Assembly (NCBI RefSeq): GCF_003854275.1
Contig: NZ_QTQP01000016.1
Location: forward strand, 1-64,000
Direction: 5' to 3'
Source of the DNA: Burkholderia sp. Bp8963
GTDB lineage: Bacteria > Pseudomonadota > Gammaproteobacteria > Burkholderiales > Burkholderiaceae
Length of the DNA: 64,000 nt
The translations under genes were made by a program, and so were the position numbers. How positions within the stretch are numbered: position 1 is the stretch's first letter; every line of letters starts with the position of its first letter. Below are positions 25,699 to 34,333 of this stretch, piece after piece. Below the pieces are notes generated by a model. That model did no database searches, was not told the origin of the DNA, and saw only the letters and a program-made list of their open reading frames with translations.

Positions 25699-26913
25699 TC
25701 AGGCCGCCGCGCCGCGCCCGGCCACGCGAGCCTGCCGCTGGTACAGCAGCATCGACAGCGCAACGCCGGCCGCCGACGCGACCGCCGCGAACAGGAACAC
25801 CTGCGGATAGCCAAACGCGCCGGCGACGTAGCCCGCGAGCGGCCCCGTGATGCCGAGCGACAGGTCGAGGAACACCGAATAAGCGGACAGCGCCGCGCCG
25901 CGGCTCGCGGGCGGCACGAGCGCGACCGCCTCGACGCCGAGCGCGGGGAAGATCAGTGCGAAGCCGAAGCCGGTCAGCGCCGCGCCGACCAGCGCGACGT
26001 GCGGCACCGGCGCGAGCCACAGCAACAGCAGCCCCGACGCTTCGAACGCGAACGACACGATCGCGACGCGGAACCCGCCGTAGGTCTTGATCATGTTCGC
26101 GAACAGCAGGCGCGCGCCGATGAACAGCGTGCCGAACACGGTCAGCGACAGCGCGGCGTTCGGCCAATGGCGCGCCGCGTAGTACAGCGTGACGAAGGTC
26201 GCGATCGAGCCGAAGCCGGCCGAGCCGAGCGCGAGGCCGAGGCCGTGCGGCAGCACGCGCGTGAACACGCTCGCATACGACATCCGTTCGCCGTGCACGA
26301 CCGGCACCGCGGCGATCAGGCGCGCGAGGTAATAGCCGAGCGCCGCGAGCGCGACCACGATCACGCCGATCAGCGCCGGGTTCAGCACATGCGCGATCGC
26401 GACGCCGACCGGCGCACCGAGCGCGAGCGCGCCGTAGGTCGCGATGCCGTTCCACGAGATCACCTTCGCGTTGTGCGTGATGCCGACGCGGCCGATCCCC
26501 CACAGAATCGCGCCGGTGCCGCACAGGCTTTCGCCGACGCCCAGCACGAGCCGGCTCGCGACCAGCAGCACGAGGCTCGCGGCGGGCCAGTGCGCGAGCA
26601 GCAGCGCGACGAGCAGCAGCACGCCGGACACGCCGCAGCCGATCAGCCCGCGCACTACCGTCTGCTTCGGGCCGAGCGAGTCGGCGAGCCGCCCGGCGAG
26701 CGGCCGCGACGCGAGTGTCGCGAAATACTGGACGCTGATCGCCGCGCCCGCGACGATCGCCGAAAAACCGAGGTCGTCATGGACGAAGCCCGGCAGCACC
26801 GCGAGCGGCAGGCCGATGGTCAGGTAGCAGATGAACGTGAAGCAGACGACGGAGATGATTTGCAGCGTGACGGCAAACCCGCTGCGCGGCGTCGAGGCGG
26901 AATCGGTTGACAT
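25699..26913 (-). CDS. MFS transporter, YhhS/YfcJ type
   Basis: A 404-residue, 12-helix transporter. It has the helix 2-3 loop [36 protein letters not shown] after helix 4 and [18 protein letters not shown], which are characteristic of the UPF0226 (YhhS/YfcJ) group of arabinose-efflux-like transporters. The start is the ATG before [12 protein letters not shown]. The substrate is unknown; E. coli members have been linked to herbicide or drug efflux. It is followed by a repeat and a bidirectional hairpin. Confidence 0.88.
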   Translation of the reverse strand: MSTDSASTPRSGFAVTLQIISVVCFTFICYLTIGLPLAVLPGFVHDDLGFSAIVAGAAISVQYFATLASRPLAGRLADSLGPKQTVVRGLIGCGVSGVLLLVALLLAHWPAASLVLLVASRLVLGVGESLCGTGAILWGIGRVGITHNAKVISWNGIATYGALALGAPVGVAIAHVLNPALIGVIVVALAALGYYLARLIAAVPVVHGERMSYASVFTRVLPHGLGLALGSAGFGSIATFVTLYYAARHWPNAALSLTVFGTLFIGARLLFANMIKTYGGFRVAIVSFAFEASGLLLLWLAPVPHVALVGAALTGFGFALIFPALGVEAVALVPPASRGAALSAYSVFLDLSLGITGPLAGYVAGAFGYPQVFLFAAVASAAGVALSMLLYQRQARVAGRGAAA

Positions 26914-27323
26914 GGGGTCGGAACGTTGAGCTGAACGGCGCAAATAAGGGACGAAAAGGGACGGACGGCGGCCGAAAATGGAATCGGGATTTTCCCATGG
27001 AACCGGTTTTCTCGCAGGTACCATTTAGTTAATCGGCACCTGATTCCGCTCATGATCCGCCCGAAACTCGCTCATCAGCCGCTCATTCCACGCCCAGGAC
27101 GCCCGCGCAGGCCGCCACGCGCGCATTTCACGCAATCGGGCGACCATGCGTGACAGGCGGAAACCCGCGCCGGGCCACATATCGCCGCAGTTATATGGGC
27201 CGCATGCGCGATGGGCTATGGGTTGCGGAATTTGACGGTGATAGCGTTCAAACTGTCAGAGAAGACGACGGTCCGCTGCATCGGCGCGGGCCGTGTTGCC
27301 CAACTTGAAGAGCGTTACGAGAC
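26914..27323. other. Intergenic region between MFS and xdhA
   Basis: About 410 bases between divergent genes, so it must hold both promoters. I see a TTGACG hexamer at 27234 but no good -10 partner, and no clear palindrome. No open frame is convincing. Confidence 0.5.
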
Positions 27324-28916
27324 ATGAGTGAGCCGATCCGTTTCTATCATCGTCATGCGATCCGCGAAGTCGGCGGCGCGGACGTCACCCGCACCGTGCT
27401 GCAATACCTGCGCGAGGACGCGCATTGCACCGGCACCAAGGAGGGCTGCGCGGAAGGCGACTGCGGCGCATGCACGGTCGTCGTCGGCGAGTTGACCGAC
27501 GCAGGCACGGTCGCGTTCAAGGCCGTCAACGCATGCATCCAGTTCCTGCCGACGCTCGACGGCAAGGCGCTGCTGACCGTCGAGGACCTGCGCCGGCCGG
27601 ATGGCTCACTGCACCCCGTGCAGCAGGCAATGGTCGATTGCCACGGCTCGCAGTGCGGTTTCTGCACGCCCGGTTTCGTGATGTCGATGTGGGCGCTGTA
27701 CGAAAAGCACGGCCACGAAGGATGCGGCAGCGCCTGCGCGAACGCGAAGGACGTGCCGACGCGCACCGAGATCGCCGACGCGCTGACCGGCAACCTGTGC
27801 CGCTGCACGGGTTATCGGCCGATCGTCGACGCGGCGGTGCGGATGTTCGACGCGGCCGGCGAAGGTGCGACCGGCGAAGGCGCGGCCGGCGAAGGTGCGC
27901 AGCCGCCCGCCGTCGACACGGCCGCGCTCGCGCGCACGCTCGCGTCGCTGAAGCGCGACGAAACGTTCGACTATGAAGCCAACGGCGCGCGCTTCGCGGC
28001 GCCGCGCACGCTCGACGCGCTGGCCGCGCTGAAGGCCGAGCGCCCCGACGCGCGCATTCTCGCGGGCAGCACGGACATCGGCCTGTGGGTCACGAAGCAG
28101 ATGCGCCGGCTCGACGATCTGATCTACGTCGGCCAGGTCGCCGAACTGCAGCGCATCGTGCACGGCGACGACTGGATCGAGATCGGCGCGGGCGTCACCG
28201 TCGAGGATGGGTACGCGGCGCTCGCCGAGACCTATCCGGAGCTGACCGAGATGTGGAAGCGCTTCGCGTCGCTGCCGATCCGCAACGCGGGCACGCTCGG
28301 CGGCAACATCGCGAACGGCTCGCCGATCGGCGACGCGATGCCGGGCCTGATCGCGCTCGGCGCGCGCGTGGTGCTGCGCGGCGGCGACGCCGTGCGCGAG
28401 CTGCCGCTCGAGGCGCTCTACACGGGCTACCAGCAGAAGGACATGGCGCCGCACGAATTCGTCGTCGGCGTGAAGGTGCCGACTCGCAGCGGCGCGCGCG
28501 CGAACCTGCGGTTCCGCACGTACAAGCTGTCGAAGCGCTTCGATTCGGACATCTCGGCCGTGTGCGCGGCATTCGCGTTCATCGCGGACGGCGACACGAT
28601 CCGCGAGCCGCGCATCGCGTTCGGCGGGATGGCCGCGACGCCGAAGCGCGCGACGCACACGGAAGCCGTGCTCGACGGCGCACCGTGGCACGAGGCGACC
28701 GCGCAGGCCGCGATGCAGGCGCTCGAGCGCGACTACCAGCCGCTCACCGACATGCGCGCGACGAGCACCTATCGGCTCGAGACCGCGAAGAACCTGATGT
28801 ACCGCTTCTGGCTGGAGACGCGTGCGCACGATCCGCTGCCGCCGCAGGCATTGAGCGTGCGTGAAGTGGCAGCCGAAGTGGCAACTGAAGTGGCAACTGA
28901 AGCGGCGCGCGCCTGA
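27324..28916 (+). CDS. xdhA: Xanthine dehydrogenase small subunit
   Basis: The 530-residue subunit carries two [2Fe-2S] clusters and FAD and passes electrons from the molybdenum subunit to NAD. The plant-type ferredoxin motif is GCAEGDCGACTVVVGE (Cys42, 47, 50); the second cluster uses CGFCTPGF and LCRCTGYRPI. The FAD domain has ILAGSTDIGLWVTK and IRNAGTLGGNIANGSPIGD. Two low-complexity stretches are unusual: a GEGA repeat linker near residues 178-192 and a VATE repeat at the C-terminus, both from short DNA repeats. It is 14 bases upstream of xdhB. Confidence 0.95.
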   Translation: MSEPIRFYHRHAIREVGGADVTRTVLQYLREDAHCTGTKEGCAEGDCGACTVVVGELTDAGTVAFKAVNACIQFLPTLDGKALLTVEDLRRPDGSLHPVQQAMVDCHGSQCGFCTPGFVMSMWALYEKHGHEGCGSACANAKDVPTRTEIADALTGNLCRCTGYRPIVDAAVRMFDAAGEGATGEGAAGEGAQPPAVDTAALARTLASLKRDETFDYEANGARFAAPRTLDALAALKAERPDARILAGSTDIGLWVTKQMRRLDDLIYVGQVAELQRIVHGDDWIEIGAGVTVEDGYAALAETYPELTEMWKRFASLPIRNAGTLGGNIANGSPIGDAMPGLIALGARVVLRGGDAVRELPLEALYTGYQQKDMAPHEFVVGVKVPTRSGARANLRFRTYKLSKRFDSDISAVCAAFAFIADGDTIREPRIAFGGMAATPKRATHTEAVLDGAPWHEATAQAAMQALERDYQPLTDMRATSTYRLETAKNLMYRFWLETRAHDPLPPQALSVREVAAEVATEVATEAARA

Positions 28917-28930
28917 CGGGAGAACACACG

Positions 28931-31285
28931 ATGAACCAGCAAGCCGAACCGTTCCTGAACACCCTCGACGCGCAGGCCGACGCCGCGCAGGTCCACATCT
29001 CGCGTCCGCACGAATCCGCGCACCTGCACGTGAGCGGGCGCGCGACCTACACCGACGACATCCCGCTCGTCGCCGGCACGCTGCACGCGGCGCTCGGGCT
29101 GTCGACGAAGCCGCACGCGAAAATCGTGTCGATGAACTTCGACGCGGTGCGCGCGACGCCCGGCGTCGTCGCCGTGTTCACGGCCGACGACATTCCCGGC
29201 GTCAACGACTGCGGCCCGATCATCCACGACGACCCGGTGCTTGCCGACGGCGTCGTGCAGTTCGTCGGCCAGCCGATGTTCATGGTCGTCGCGACGTCGC
29301 ACGAAACCGCGCGCCTCGCCGCGCGCCGCGCGAAGGTCGACTACGAGGAGCTGCCCGCGATCCTGACCGCGAAGGACGCGCGCCGGGCCGAAACCTATGT
29401 GATCCCGCCGCTGAAGCTCGCGCGCGGCGACGCGGCCGCGCATCTCGACGCCGCGCCGCATCGCCATGGCGCCGAAATGAGTCTCGGCGGCCAGGAGCAG
29501 TTCTATCTCGAAGGCCAGATTGCCTACGCGGTGCCGAAGGACGACGACGGGATGCACGTGTATTGCTCGACGCAGCACCCGAGCGAGATGCAGCACCTGA
29601 TTGCGCACATGCTCGGCGTCGCGTCGCACAACGTGCTCGTCGAATGCCGCCGGATGGGCGGCGGGTTCGGCGGCAAGGAATCGCAGTCGGGGCTGTTCGC
29701 GTGCTGCGCGGCGCTCGCCGCATGGAAGCTGCTGTGCCCGGTGAAGCTGCGTCCGGACCGCGACGACGACATGATGATCACCGGCAAGCGCCACGACTTC
29801 AATTACCGCTTCGACGTCGGCTACGACGACGCCGGCCGCATTGACGGCGTGTCGCTCGACATGACGTCGCGCTGCGGCTTCTCGGCCGACCTGTCGGGCC
29901 CGGTGATGACGCGCGCCGTTTGCCACTTCGACAACGCGTACTGGCTGCCGAACGTGTCGATCGCCGGCTACTGCGGCAAGACCAACACGCAGTCGAACAC
30001 CGCGTTTCGCGGCTTCGGCGGCCCGCAGGGCGCGTTCGCGATCGAGTACATCATCGACGACATCGCGCGCGCGCTCGGTCGCGATCCGCTCGATGTCCGC
30101 TACGCGAACCTGTACGGCAAGACCGAGCGCAACGTGACGCCATACGGCCAGACGGTCGAGGACAACGTGCTGCCCGAGCTGCTCGCGGAACTCGAGGCGA
30201 CGAGCGGCTATCGCGCGCGGCGCGCGGGCGTGCGCGAATTCAACGCGCGCAACCCGGTGCTGAAGAAGGGCATCGCGCTGACGCCGGTGAAGTTCGGCAT
30301 CGCGTTCAACGTCACGCACTTCAACCAGGCGGGTGCGCTCGTCCACATCTACACCGACGGCTCGGTGCTCGTGAACCACGGCGGCACGGAGATGGGGCAG
30401 GGGCTCAACACGAAGGTCGCGCAGGTCGTCGCGCACGAGCTCGGCATCCGCTTCGAGCGGATCCGCGTGACGGCGACCGATACGAGCAAGGTCGCGAACA
30501 CGTCGGCGACGGCCGCATCGACCGGCTCGGACCTGAACGGCAAGGCCGCGCAGGATGCGGCGCGGCAGCTGCGCGAGCGGCTTGCCGCGTTCGCCGCGAG
30601 CCAGTATGGCGGCGGCAAGGTCAACGCGGCGGACGTGCGGTTCGGCAACGATACCGTGTGGGTCGGCGAGAACGGCGTGCCGTTCGGCGAGGTGATCGCG
30701 AAGGCGTATCTCGCGCGCGTGCAGCTGTGGTCCGATGGCTTCTATGCGACGCCGAAGCTGTACTGGGACCAGTCGAAGCTGCAGGGCCGGCCGTTCTTCT
30801 ACTACGCGTACGGTGCGGCCGTGTCCGAAGTCGTGATCGACACGCTGACGGGCGAGATGCGCACGCTGCGCGTCGATGCGCTGCACGATGTCGGCGCGTC
30901 GCTGAACCCGGCGCTGGACATTGGCCAGGTCGAAGGCGCGTTCATCCAGGGGATGGGCTGGCTCACGACCGAAGAGCTGTGGTGGAACCCGGGCGGCAAG
31001 CTGATGACGCATGCGCCGTCCACGTACAAGATCCCGACCGTCAACGACACGCCGCCCGAGTTCAACGTGCGGCTGTTCGAGAACCGCAACGTCGAGGACA
31101 GCATCCACCGCTCGAAGGCGGTCGGCGAACCGCCGCTGTTGCTGCCGTTCTCGGTGTTCTTCGCGGTGCGCGATGCGGTGGCGGCCGTTGGCGACTATCG
31201 CGTGAATCCGCCGCTCGACGCGCCCGCGACCGGCGAGTCGATCCTGCGCGCAGTGCAGGCCGTGCGTGCGGCACAGGCAGGCTGA
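28931..31285 (+). CDS. xdhB: Xanthine dehydrogenase large (molybdenum) subunit
   Basis: The 784-residue subunit binds molybdopterin and oxidises hypoxanthine and xanthine to urate. It begins with the AHLHVSGRATYTDDIP signature, and contains GGQEQFYLEGQ, RMGGGFGGKESQ, TNTQSNTAFRGFGGPQG and NHGGTEMGQGLNTK around the cofactor. The base Glu733 sits in SKAVGEPPLLLPF. Length and motif order match the proteobacterial XdhB. Its stop is one base before the xdhC start, so all three genes should be one transcript. Confidence 0.96.
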   Translation: MNQQAEPFLNTLDAQADAAQVHISRPHESAHLHVSGRATYTDDIPLVAGTLHAALGLSTKPHAKIVSMNFDAVRATPGVVAVFTADDIPGVNDCGPIIHDDPVLADGVVQFVGQPMFMVVATSHETARLAARRAKVDYEELPAILTAKDARRAETYVIPPLKLARGDAAAHLDAAPHRHGAEMSLGGQEQFYLEGQIAYAVPKDDDGMHVYCSTQHPSEMQHLIAHMLGVASHNVLVECRRMGGGFGGKESQSGLFACCAALAAWKLLCPVKLRPDRDDDMMITGKRHDFNYRFDVGYDDAGRIDGVSLDMTSRCGFSADLSGPVMTRAVCHFDNAYWLPNVSIAGYCGKTNTQSNTAFRGFGGPQGAFAIEYIIDDIARALGRDPLDVRYANLYGKTERNVTPYGQTVEDNVLPELLAELEATSGYRARRAGVREFNARNPVLKKGIALTPVKFGIAFNVTHFNQAGALVHIYTDGSVLVNHGGTEMGQGLNTKVAQVVAHELGIRFERIRVTATDTSKVANTSATAASTGSDLNGKAAQDAARQLRERLAAFAASQYGGGKVNAADVRFGNDTVWVGENGVPFGEVIAKAYLARVQLWSDGFYATPKLYWDQSKLQGRPFFYYAYGAAVSEVVIDTLTGEMRTLRVDALHDVGASLNPALDIGQVEGAFIQGMGWLTTEELWWNPGGKLMTHAPSTYKIPTVNDTPPEFNVRLFENRNVEDSIHRSKAVGEPPLLLPFSVFFAVRDAVAAVGDYRVNPPLDAPATGESILRAVQAVRAAQAG

Positions 31286-31286
31286 C

Positions 31287-31940
31287 ATGAACGGCGCACC
31301 GCGCTCCGCTCGCCCGCTGCCCGCCGACGGCACGCATGGCACGCATGGCACGCATTACGACACCACGCTGCCCCGCGGCACCGGCCGGCGCAACCGCGCG
31401 ACGGGCGTGCCCGTGCCGATGCACATCGTGCTGTTCGGCGCGGGGCACGTCGGCCATGCGCTCGTCACACTGCTCGGCGCGCTGCCGTGCGTCGTGCAGT
31501 GGGTCGACATGCGCGATGAACTGTTCCCGGACGAATGTCCGCCGAACGTGCAGCCCGAGCCGACCGACACGCCGGAGGCGATCGTCGACGACGCGCCTGC
31601 GGGCGCGTATTTCCTCGTGATGACGCACAACCACGCGCTCGATTTCGCGCTTGCCGAGCGCATCATGCGGCGGCGCGATTTCGCGTACTTCGGGATGATC
31701 GGCTCGCGCACGAAGCGCGTGAAGTTCGAGCGCCGGCTCGTTGCGCGCGGCGTCGACGCGCTGCGGATGCGCGAGATGGTGTGCCCGATCGGCGTCGCGG
31801 GCATCGTCGACAAGGCGCCCGGGTCGATCGCGGTCGCGGTCTGCGCGGAGCTGCTGCAGGCGCGCGCGGGCGTGCCCGTGGCGGACGTGAAAGCGGCTGC
31901 GTCCGGCCGCCTGCCGGACGACCTGTGCTGCGTGCGGTGA
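31287..31940 (+). CDS. xdhC: XdhC-like molybdenum cofactor chaperone lacking the N-terminal domain
   Basis: XdhC inserts sulfurated molybdenum cofactor into xanthine dehydrogenase. This 217-residue copy contains only the C-terminal Rossmann domain: MHIVLFGAGHVGHALVTLLG, VQWVDMRDELFP, YFLVMTHNHALDFALAE, FAYFGMIGSRTKRVKF and CPIGVAGIVDKAPGSIAVAV. Homologues I know are around 280-350 residues and have an XdhC/CoxI domain first. Here about 33 low-complexity residues, including GTHGTHGTH encoded by a short tandem repeat, take its place. The start one base after the xdhB stop leaves no room for the missing domain. Activity is uncertain. Confidence 0.85.
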   Translation: MNGAPRSARPLPADGTHGTHGTHYDTTLPRGTGRRNRATGVPVPMHIVLFGAGHVGHALVTLLGALPCVVQWVDMRDELFPDECPPNVQPEPTDTPEAIVDDAPAGAYFLVMTHNHALDFALAERIMRRRDFAYFGMIGSRTKRVKFERRLVARGVDALRMREMVCPIGVAGIVDKAPGSIAVAVCAELLQARAGVPVADVKAAASGRLPDDLCCVR

Positions 31941-31970
31941 GCGCGCGTCGCGCCGCCGTCGCGCGCTTTT
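31940..31970 (+). terminator. Likely terminator after xdhC
   Basis: An 8-base stem AGCGCGCG / CGCGCGCT directly at the xdhC stop codon, followed by TTTT. The loop is 12 bases and GC-rich. It fits termination of xdhABC, though the T-tract is short. Confidence 0.55.
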
Positions 31971-32025
31971 GCCTACACTGACGGAATTGCGCGGCAGCGG
32001 GCCGCGCGTTTTTCGTCCGGTGACC

Positions 32026-32427
32026 ATGTCCGATTCCCAAGTCTTTCTCGATGCGCTCGACGCGAGCCTCGCGACCATCGAGCGCTGGCTGTCCGGCGCC
32101 GACACCGCGCCGGCCGCGCTCGACGCGCTGATCGCACCGTTCGCGCCCGGCTTCACGATGATCATGACCGACGGCCGCGTGTTCGACCGCGACGACACAC
32201 ATGCGCTGTTCGCTGCGCTCGCGGGCGCGAAACCGGGGCTGCGCATCACGTTGTCGGAGCTCCGCGTGCTCGCGGCGAACGACCGGCACGCGGTGATCAC
32301 GTATCGCGAAGCGCAGCATGCGGCAGCGGGCGAATTGCCCGCACGGCGCTCGACCGCCGTGTTCGAGCGCGACGCGAGAGGCACGGTGCGCTGGCTCCAT
32401 CTTCAGGAAACGTTCTGCAGCGCATGA
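32026..32427 (+). CDS. DUF4440 / SnoaL-like small protein
   Basis: A 133-residue protein with the NTF2-like pattern of DUF4440: an N-terminal helix (FLDALDASLATIERWLSG), a central APFAPGFTMIMTDGRVFDRDD strand pair, then ITLSELRVLAANDRHAVITYREAQ and a final RRSTAVFERDARGTVRWLHLQETF. These folds form ligand pockets or small enzymes; no catalytic residues can be assigned. It lies 85 bases after xdhC beyond a hairpin, so it may be separate from the xdh operon. Confidence 0.78.
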   Translation: MSDSQVFLDALDASLATIERWLSGADTAPAALDALIAPFAPGFTMIMTDGRVFDRDDTHALFAALAGAKPGLRITLSELRVLAANDRHAVITYREAQHAAAGELPARRSTAVFERDARGTVRWLHLQETFCSA

Positions 32428-32534
32428 GCGGCGCACGCGCATGCGCATGCGCATGCGCCGGCGTGGCCTGCGCGCAATCCTGATTCGGCGGATGCATCGA
32501 GGGCCCTGCGTGGCGCGCGCCGCCGCGCAGGACG

Positions 32535-33485
32535 TCAGCGCTTGCGCTTGCCGCGCGCGGCGGTCAGCTCGCCCGACACGCTCTGCATCAGCGCGCGCAG
32601 CCAGGCGATGTCGGTCGGGCGATCGGGTTGCGGATGCGTGAGCAGGTAGCTCTGGATGCGCGGAAACGGCACCGGCGGCGCGACGACGACAAGCGGCAGC
32701 ATCTGCGCGTAGTGCGTCGCGAAGCGCCGCGTCGTCGTGAAGATCAGGTCCGACTGCAGCAGCACCTGCGGCACGATCCCGAAATACGGCAGCGTCGTGA
32801 CGATCCGCCGCGTGAGGCCCGCGCGCGCGAGGCCGATCTCGATCGCGTTGCGCTTGTCGCCCGTGTACGGCGTCGGCGCGAGATGCGCGGCGTTCGCATA
32901 CGCGTCGCGCGTGAGCGGTGCGTGCGCGAGCGGATGCGAGTCGCGCATCAGACAGACGATCGTGTCGGAGAACAGGTCGTCGCGCGCGAAGCGCGGGTCG
33001 GGCTTCGGCCAGTTGCCGATCACGAGATCGAGCGCGCCGGATTCGAGCGCGTCCGCATGGTCGAGCGTGGGATTCAGCGAATCGATCTCGAGGTGCGCTT
33101 GCGGCGCCGCGTCGCGAAACCGCTCGATCAGCGTCGGCATGAAGAAGTCGTTCAGGTAGTCGGGCGCGGCGACGCGGAACGTGCGGCGTGCGGATTCGGG
33201 CGCGAACTCGCCGTGCGGCGTCGCGATGAAGTCGACTTCGCGAAGCGCGCGCTGCGCGGCGTCGAGTAGCGACGCGCCGTATTCGGTCGGCACCATTCCC
33301 GACTTGCCGCGCACCAGGATCGGATCGTTCAGCGTCTCGCGCAGCTTGCGCAGCGCGGTGCTGATCGCGGGCTGGGTCTGGTTGAGGCGCAGCGCGGCCT
33401 GCGTGACGCTGCGCTCGAGCAGCAGCGTGCGCAGCACGCGCACGAGCCAGATGTCGAGCGAGGCGGTACGGTCGTCTTCTTCCAT
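32535..33485 (-). CDS. LysR family transcriptional regulator
   Basis: A 316-residue regulator. The winged helix lies at residues 10-65 (LVRVLRTLLLERSVTQAALRLNQTQPAISTALRKLRE, then ILVRGKSGMVPTEYG) and the effector domain from about residue 95 (RTFRVAAPDYLNDFFMPTLIERF). The N-terminal DNA-binding segment is like the NodD/PcpR group that handles aromatic or nitroaromatic signals. A basic tail AARGKRKR ends the protein. It is followed upstream by an HCCA isomerase-like gene running the same way, its possible target. Confidence 0.9.
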   Translation of the reverse strand: MEEDDRTASLDIWLVRVLRTLLLERSVTQAALRLNQTQPAISTALRKLRETLNDPILVRGKSGMVPTEYGASLLDAAQRALREVDFIATPHGEFAPESARRTFRVAAPDYLNDFFMPTLIERFRDAAPQAHLEIDSLNPTLDHADALESGALDLVIGNWPKPDPRFARDDLFSDTIVCLMRDSHPLAHAPLTRDAYANAAHLAPTPYTGDKRNAIEIGLARAGLTRRIVTTLPYFGIVPQVLLQSDLIFTTTRRFATHYAQMLPLVVVAPPVPFPRIQSYLLTHPQPDRPTDIAWLRALMQSVSGELTAARGKRKR

Positions 33486-33553
33486 TGCGGCGGGTGATTC
33501 GGGCGAAACGTAACCTTACCGCAGCCGCGCGTGCCCGTGCGTGATGGCCGGTA

Positions 33554-34192
33554 TCAGACGCGGCCCTTCGGCAGCGTGCTGATGCGCTTCACCTCGCGCG
33601 ATTCGAGCCAGTTCGGCGTGCGCGCGCAGTACAGCACCATCGGCAGCGCGTCCTCGCCCCAGAACAGCTGCTTGTTCATCCAGAACGTCGGCACGCCGAA
33701 CACGTCGAGCGCGATCGCATCGGCCGCATTGCGGCGCAGCTGCGCGACCGTCTCCTCGAATTCGATCAGCTGGTCGCCGTGGCCGACGCCGACCCGCTCG
33801 CACAGCGCCACGAAGCCGTCCGGCGTCGACGGATCGTTGCCGTCGCGCCAGATGAAGCGGAATATCTCGCGCACCGTCGGGATGTCGGCGCGCAGCGCGA
33901 TCGCGAGACGCAGCGCCTTGTCGGAGTCGAACGGGTGCGCGGGCGGCATCTTGAAGCGGATCCCGAGCTGCTCCGCGCGAAACAGCGCGTGACGGTACGT
34001 GAAGATGCGCCTGGCCGGCACGTCCGAGCCCGGGCGCTGGCCCCAGTGACGCTGCAGCTCGGCGAGCGCTACCGGGACCGGCTCGAACGGCACGTCCGGC
34101 CAGCGGTCGTATTGTTCGAGCAGCAGATAGGAGAACGGCGAGACGAAATCGAAGAACCAGGCGGGCTGGGCGGTGTCGAGGCCTGTGGTCAT
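33554..34192 (-). CDS. 2-hydroxychromene-2-carboxylate isomerase family protein (DsbA/GST-kappa fold)
   Basis: A 212-residue protein of the thioredoxin-fold isomerase family; the best-known member, NahD, isomerises 2-hydroxychromene-2-carboxylate in naphthalene breakdown using glutathione. The start WFFDFVSPFSYLL holds the Ser that binds glutathione in place of the DsbA cysteine pair, and the late LDVFGVPTFWMNKQLFWGED is the cis-proline segment and family ending. No naphthalene genes are near, so the substrate is unknown; glutathione-linked conjugation chemistry is likely. Confidence 0.85.
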   Translation of the reverse strand: MTTGLDTAQPAWFFDFVSPFSYLLLEQYDRWPDVPFEPVPVALAELQRHWGQRPGSDVPARRIFTYRHALFRAEQLGIRFKMPPAHPFDSDKALRLAIALRADIPTVREIFRFIWRDGNDPSTPDGFVALCERVGVGHGDQLIEFEETVAQLRRNAADAIALDVFGVPTFWMNKQLFWGEDALPMVLYCARTPNWLESREVKRISTLPKGRV

Positions 34193-34333
34193 GGGGTTCT
34201 CCTGAGGATAGGGGGGCCGGCCAACCGGCGGCCGGTGCTCCCGTGGCCTGCTACCCGGCGGCGGGCGCGCAGCGCGCCGGTTCCCATGTTACGTGGCGGC
34301 GCGCCGATGCCGCAATGATCGCGGATCGTCCGC

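Noticed and set aside
27234-27262. Sigma-70 promoter for xdhA
   Set aside because: TTGACG is present but the -10 position reads GTCAGA-like sequence, which is not convincing.
28769-31351. A 860-codon antisense frame covering xdhB
   Set aside because: It mirrors the codon bias of xdhB in GC-rich DNA, is full of Arg/His/Ala with no domain, and the sense strand encodes an unmistakable molybdenum subunit.
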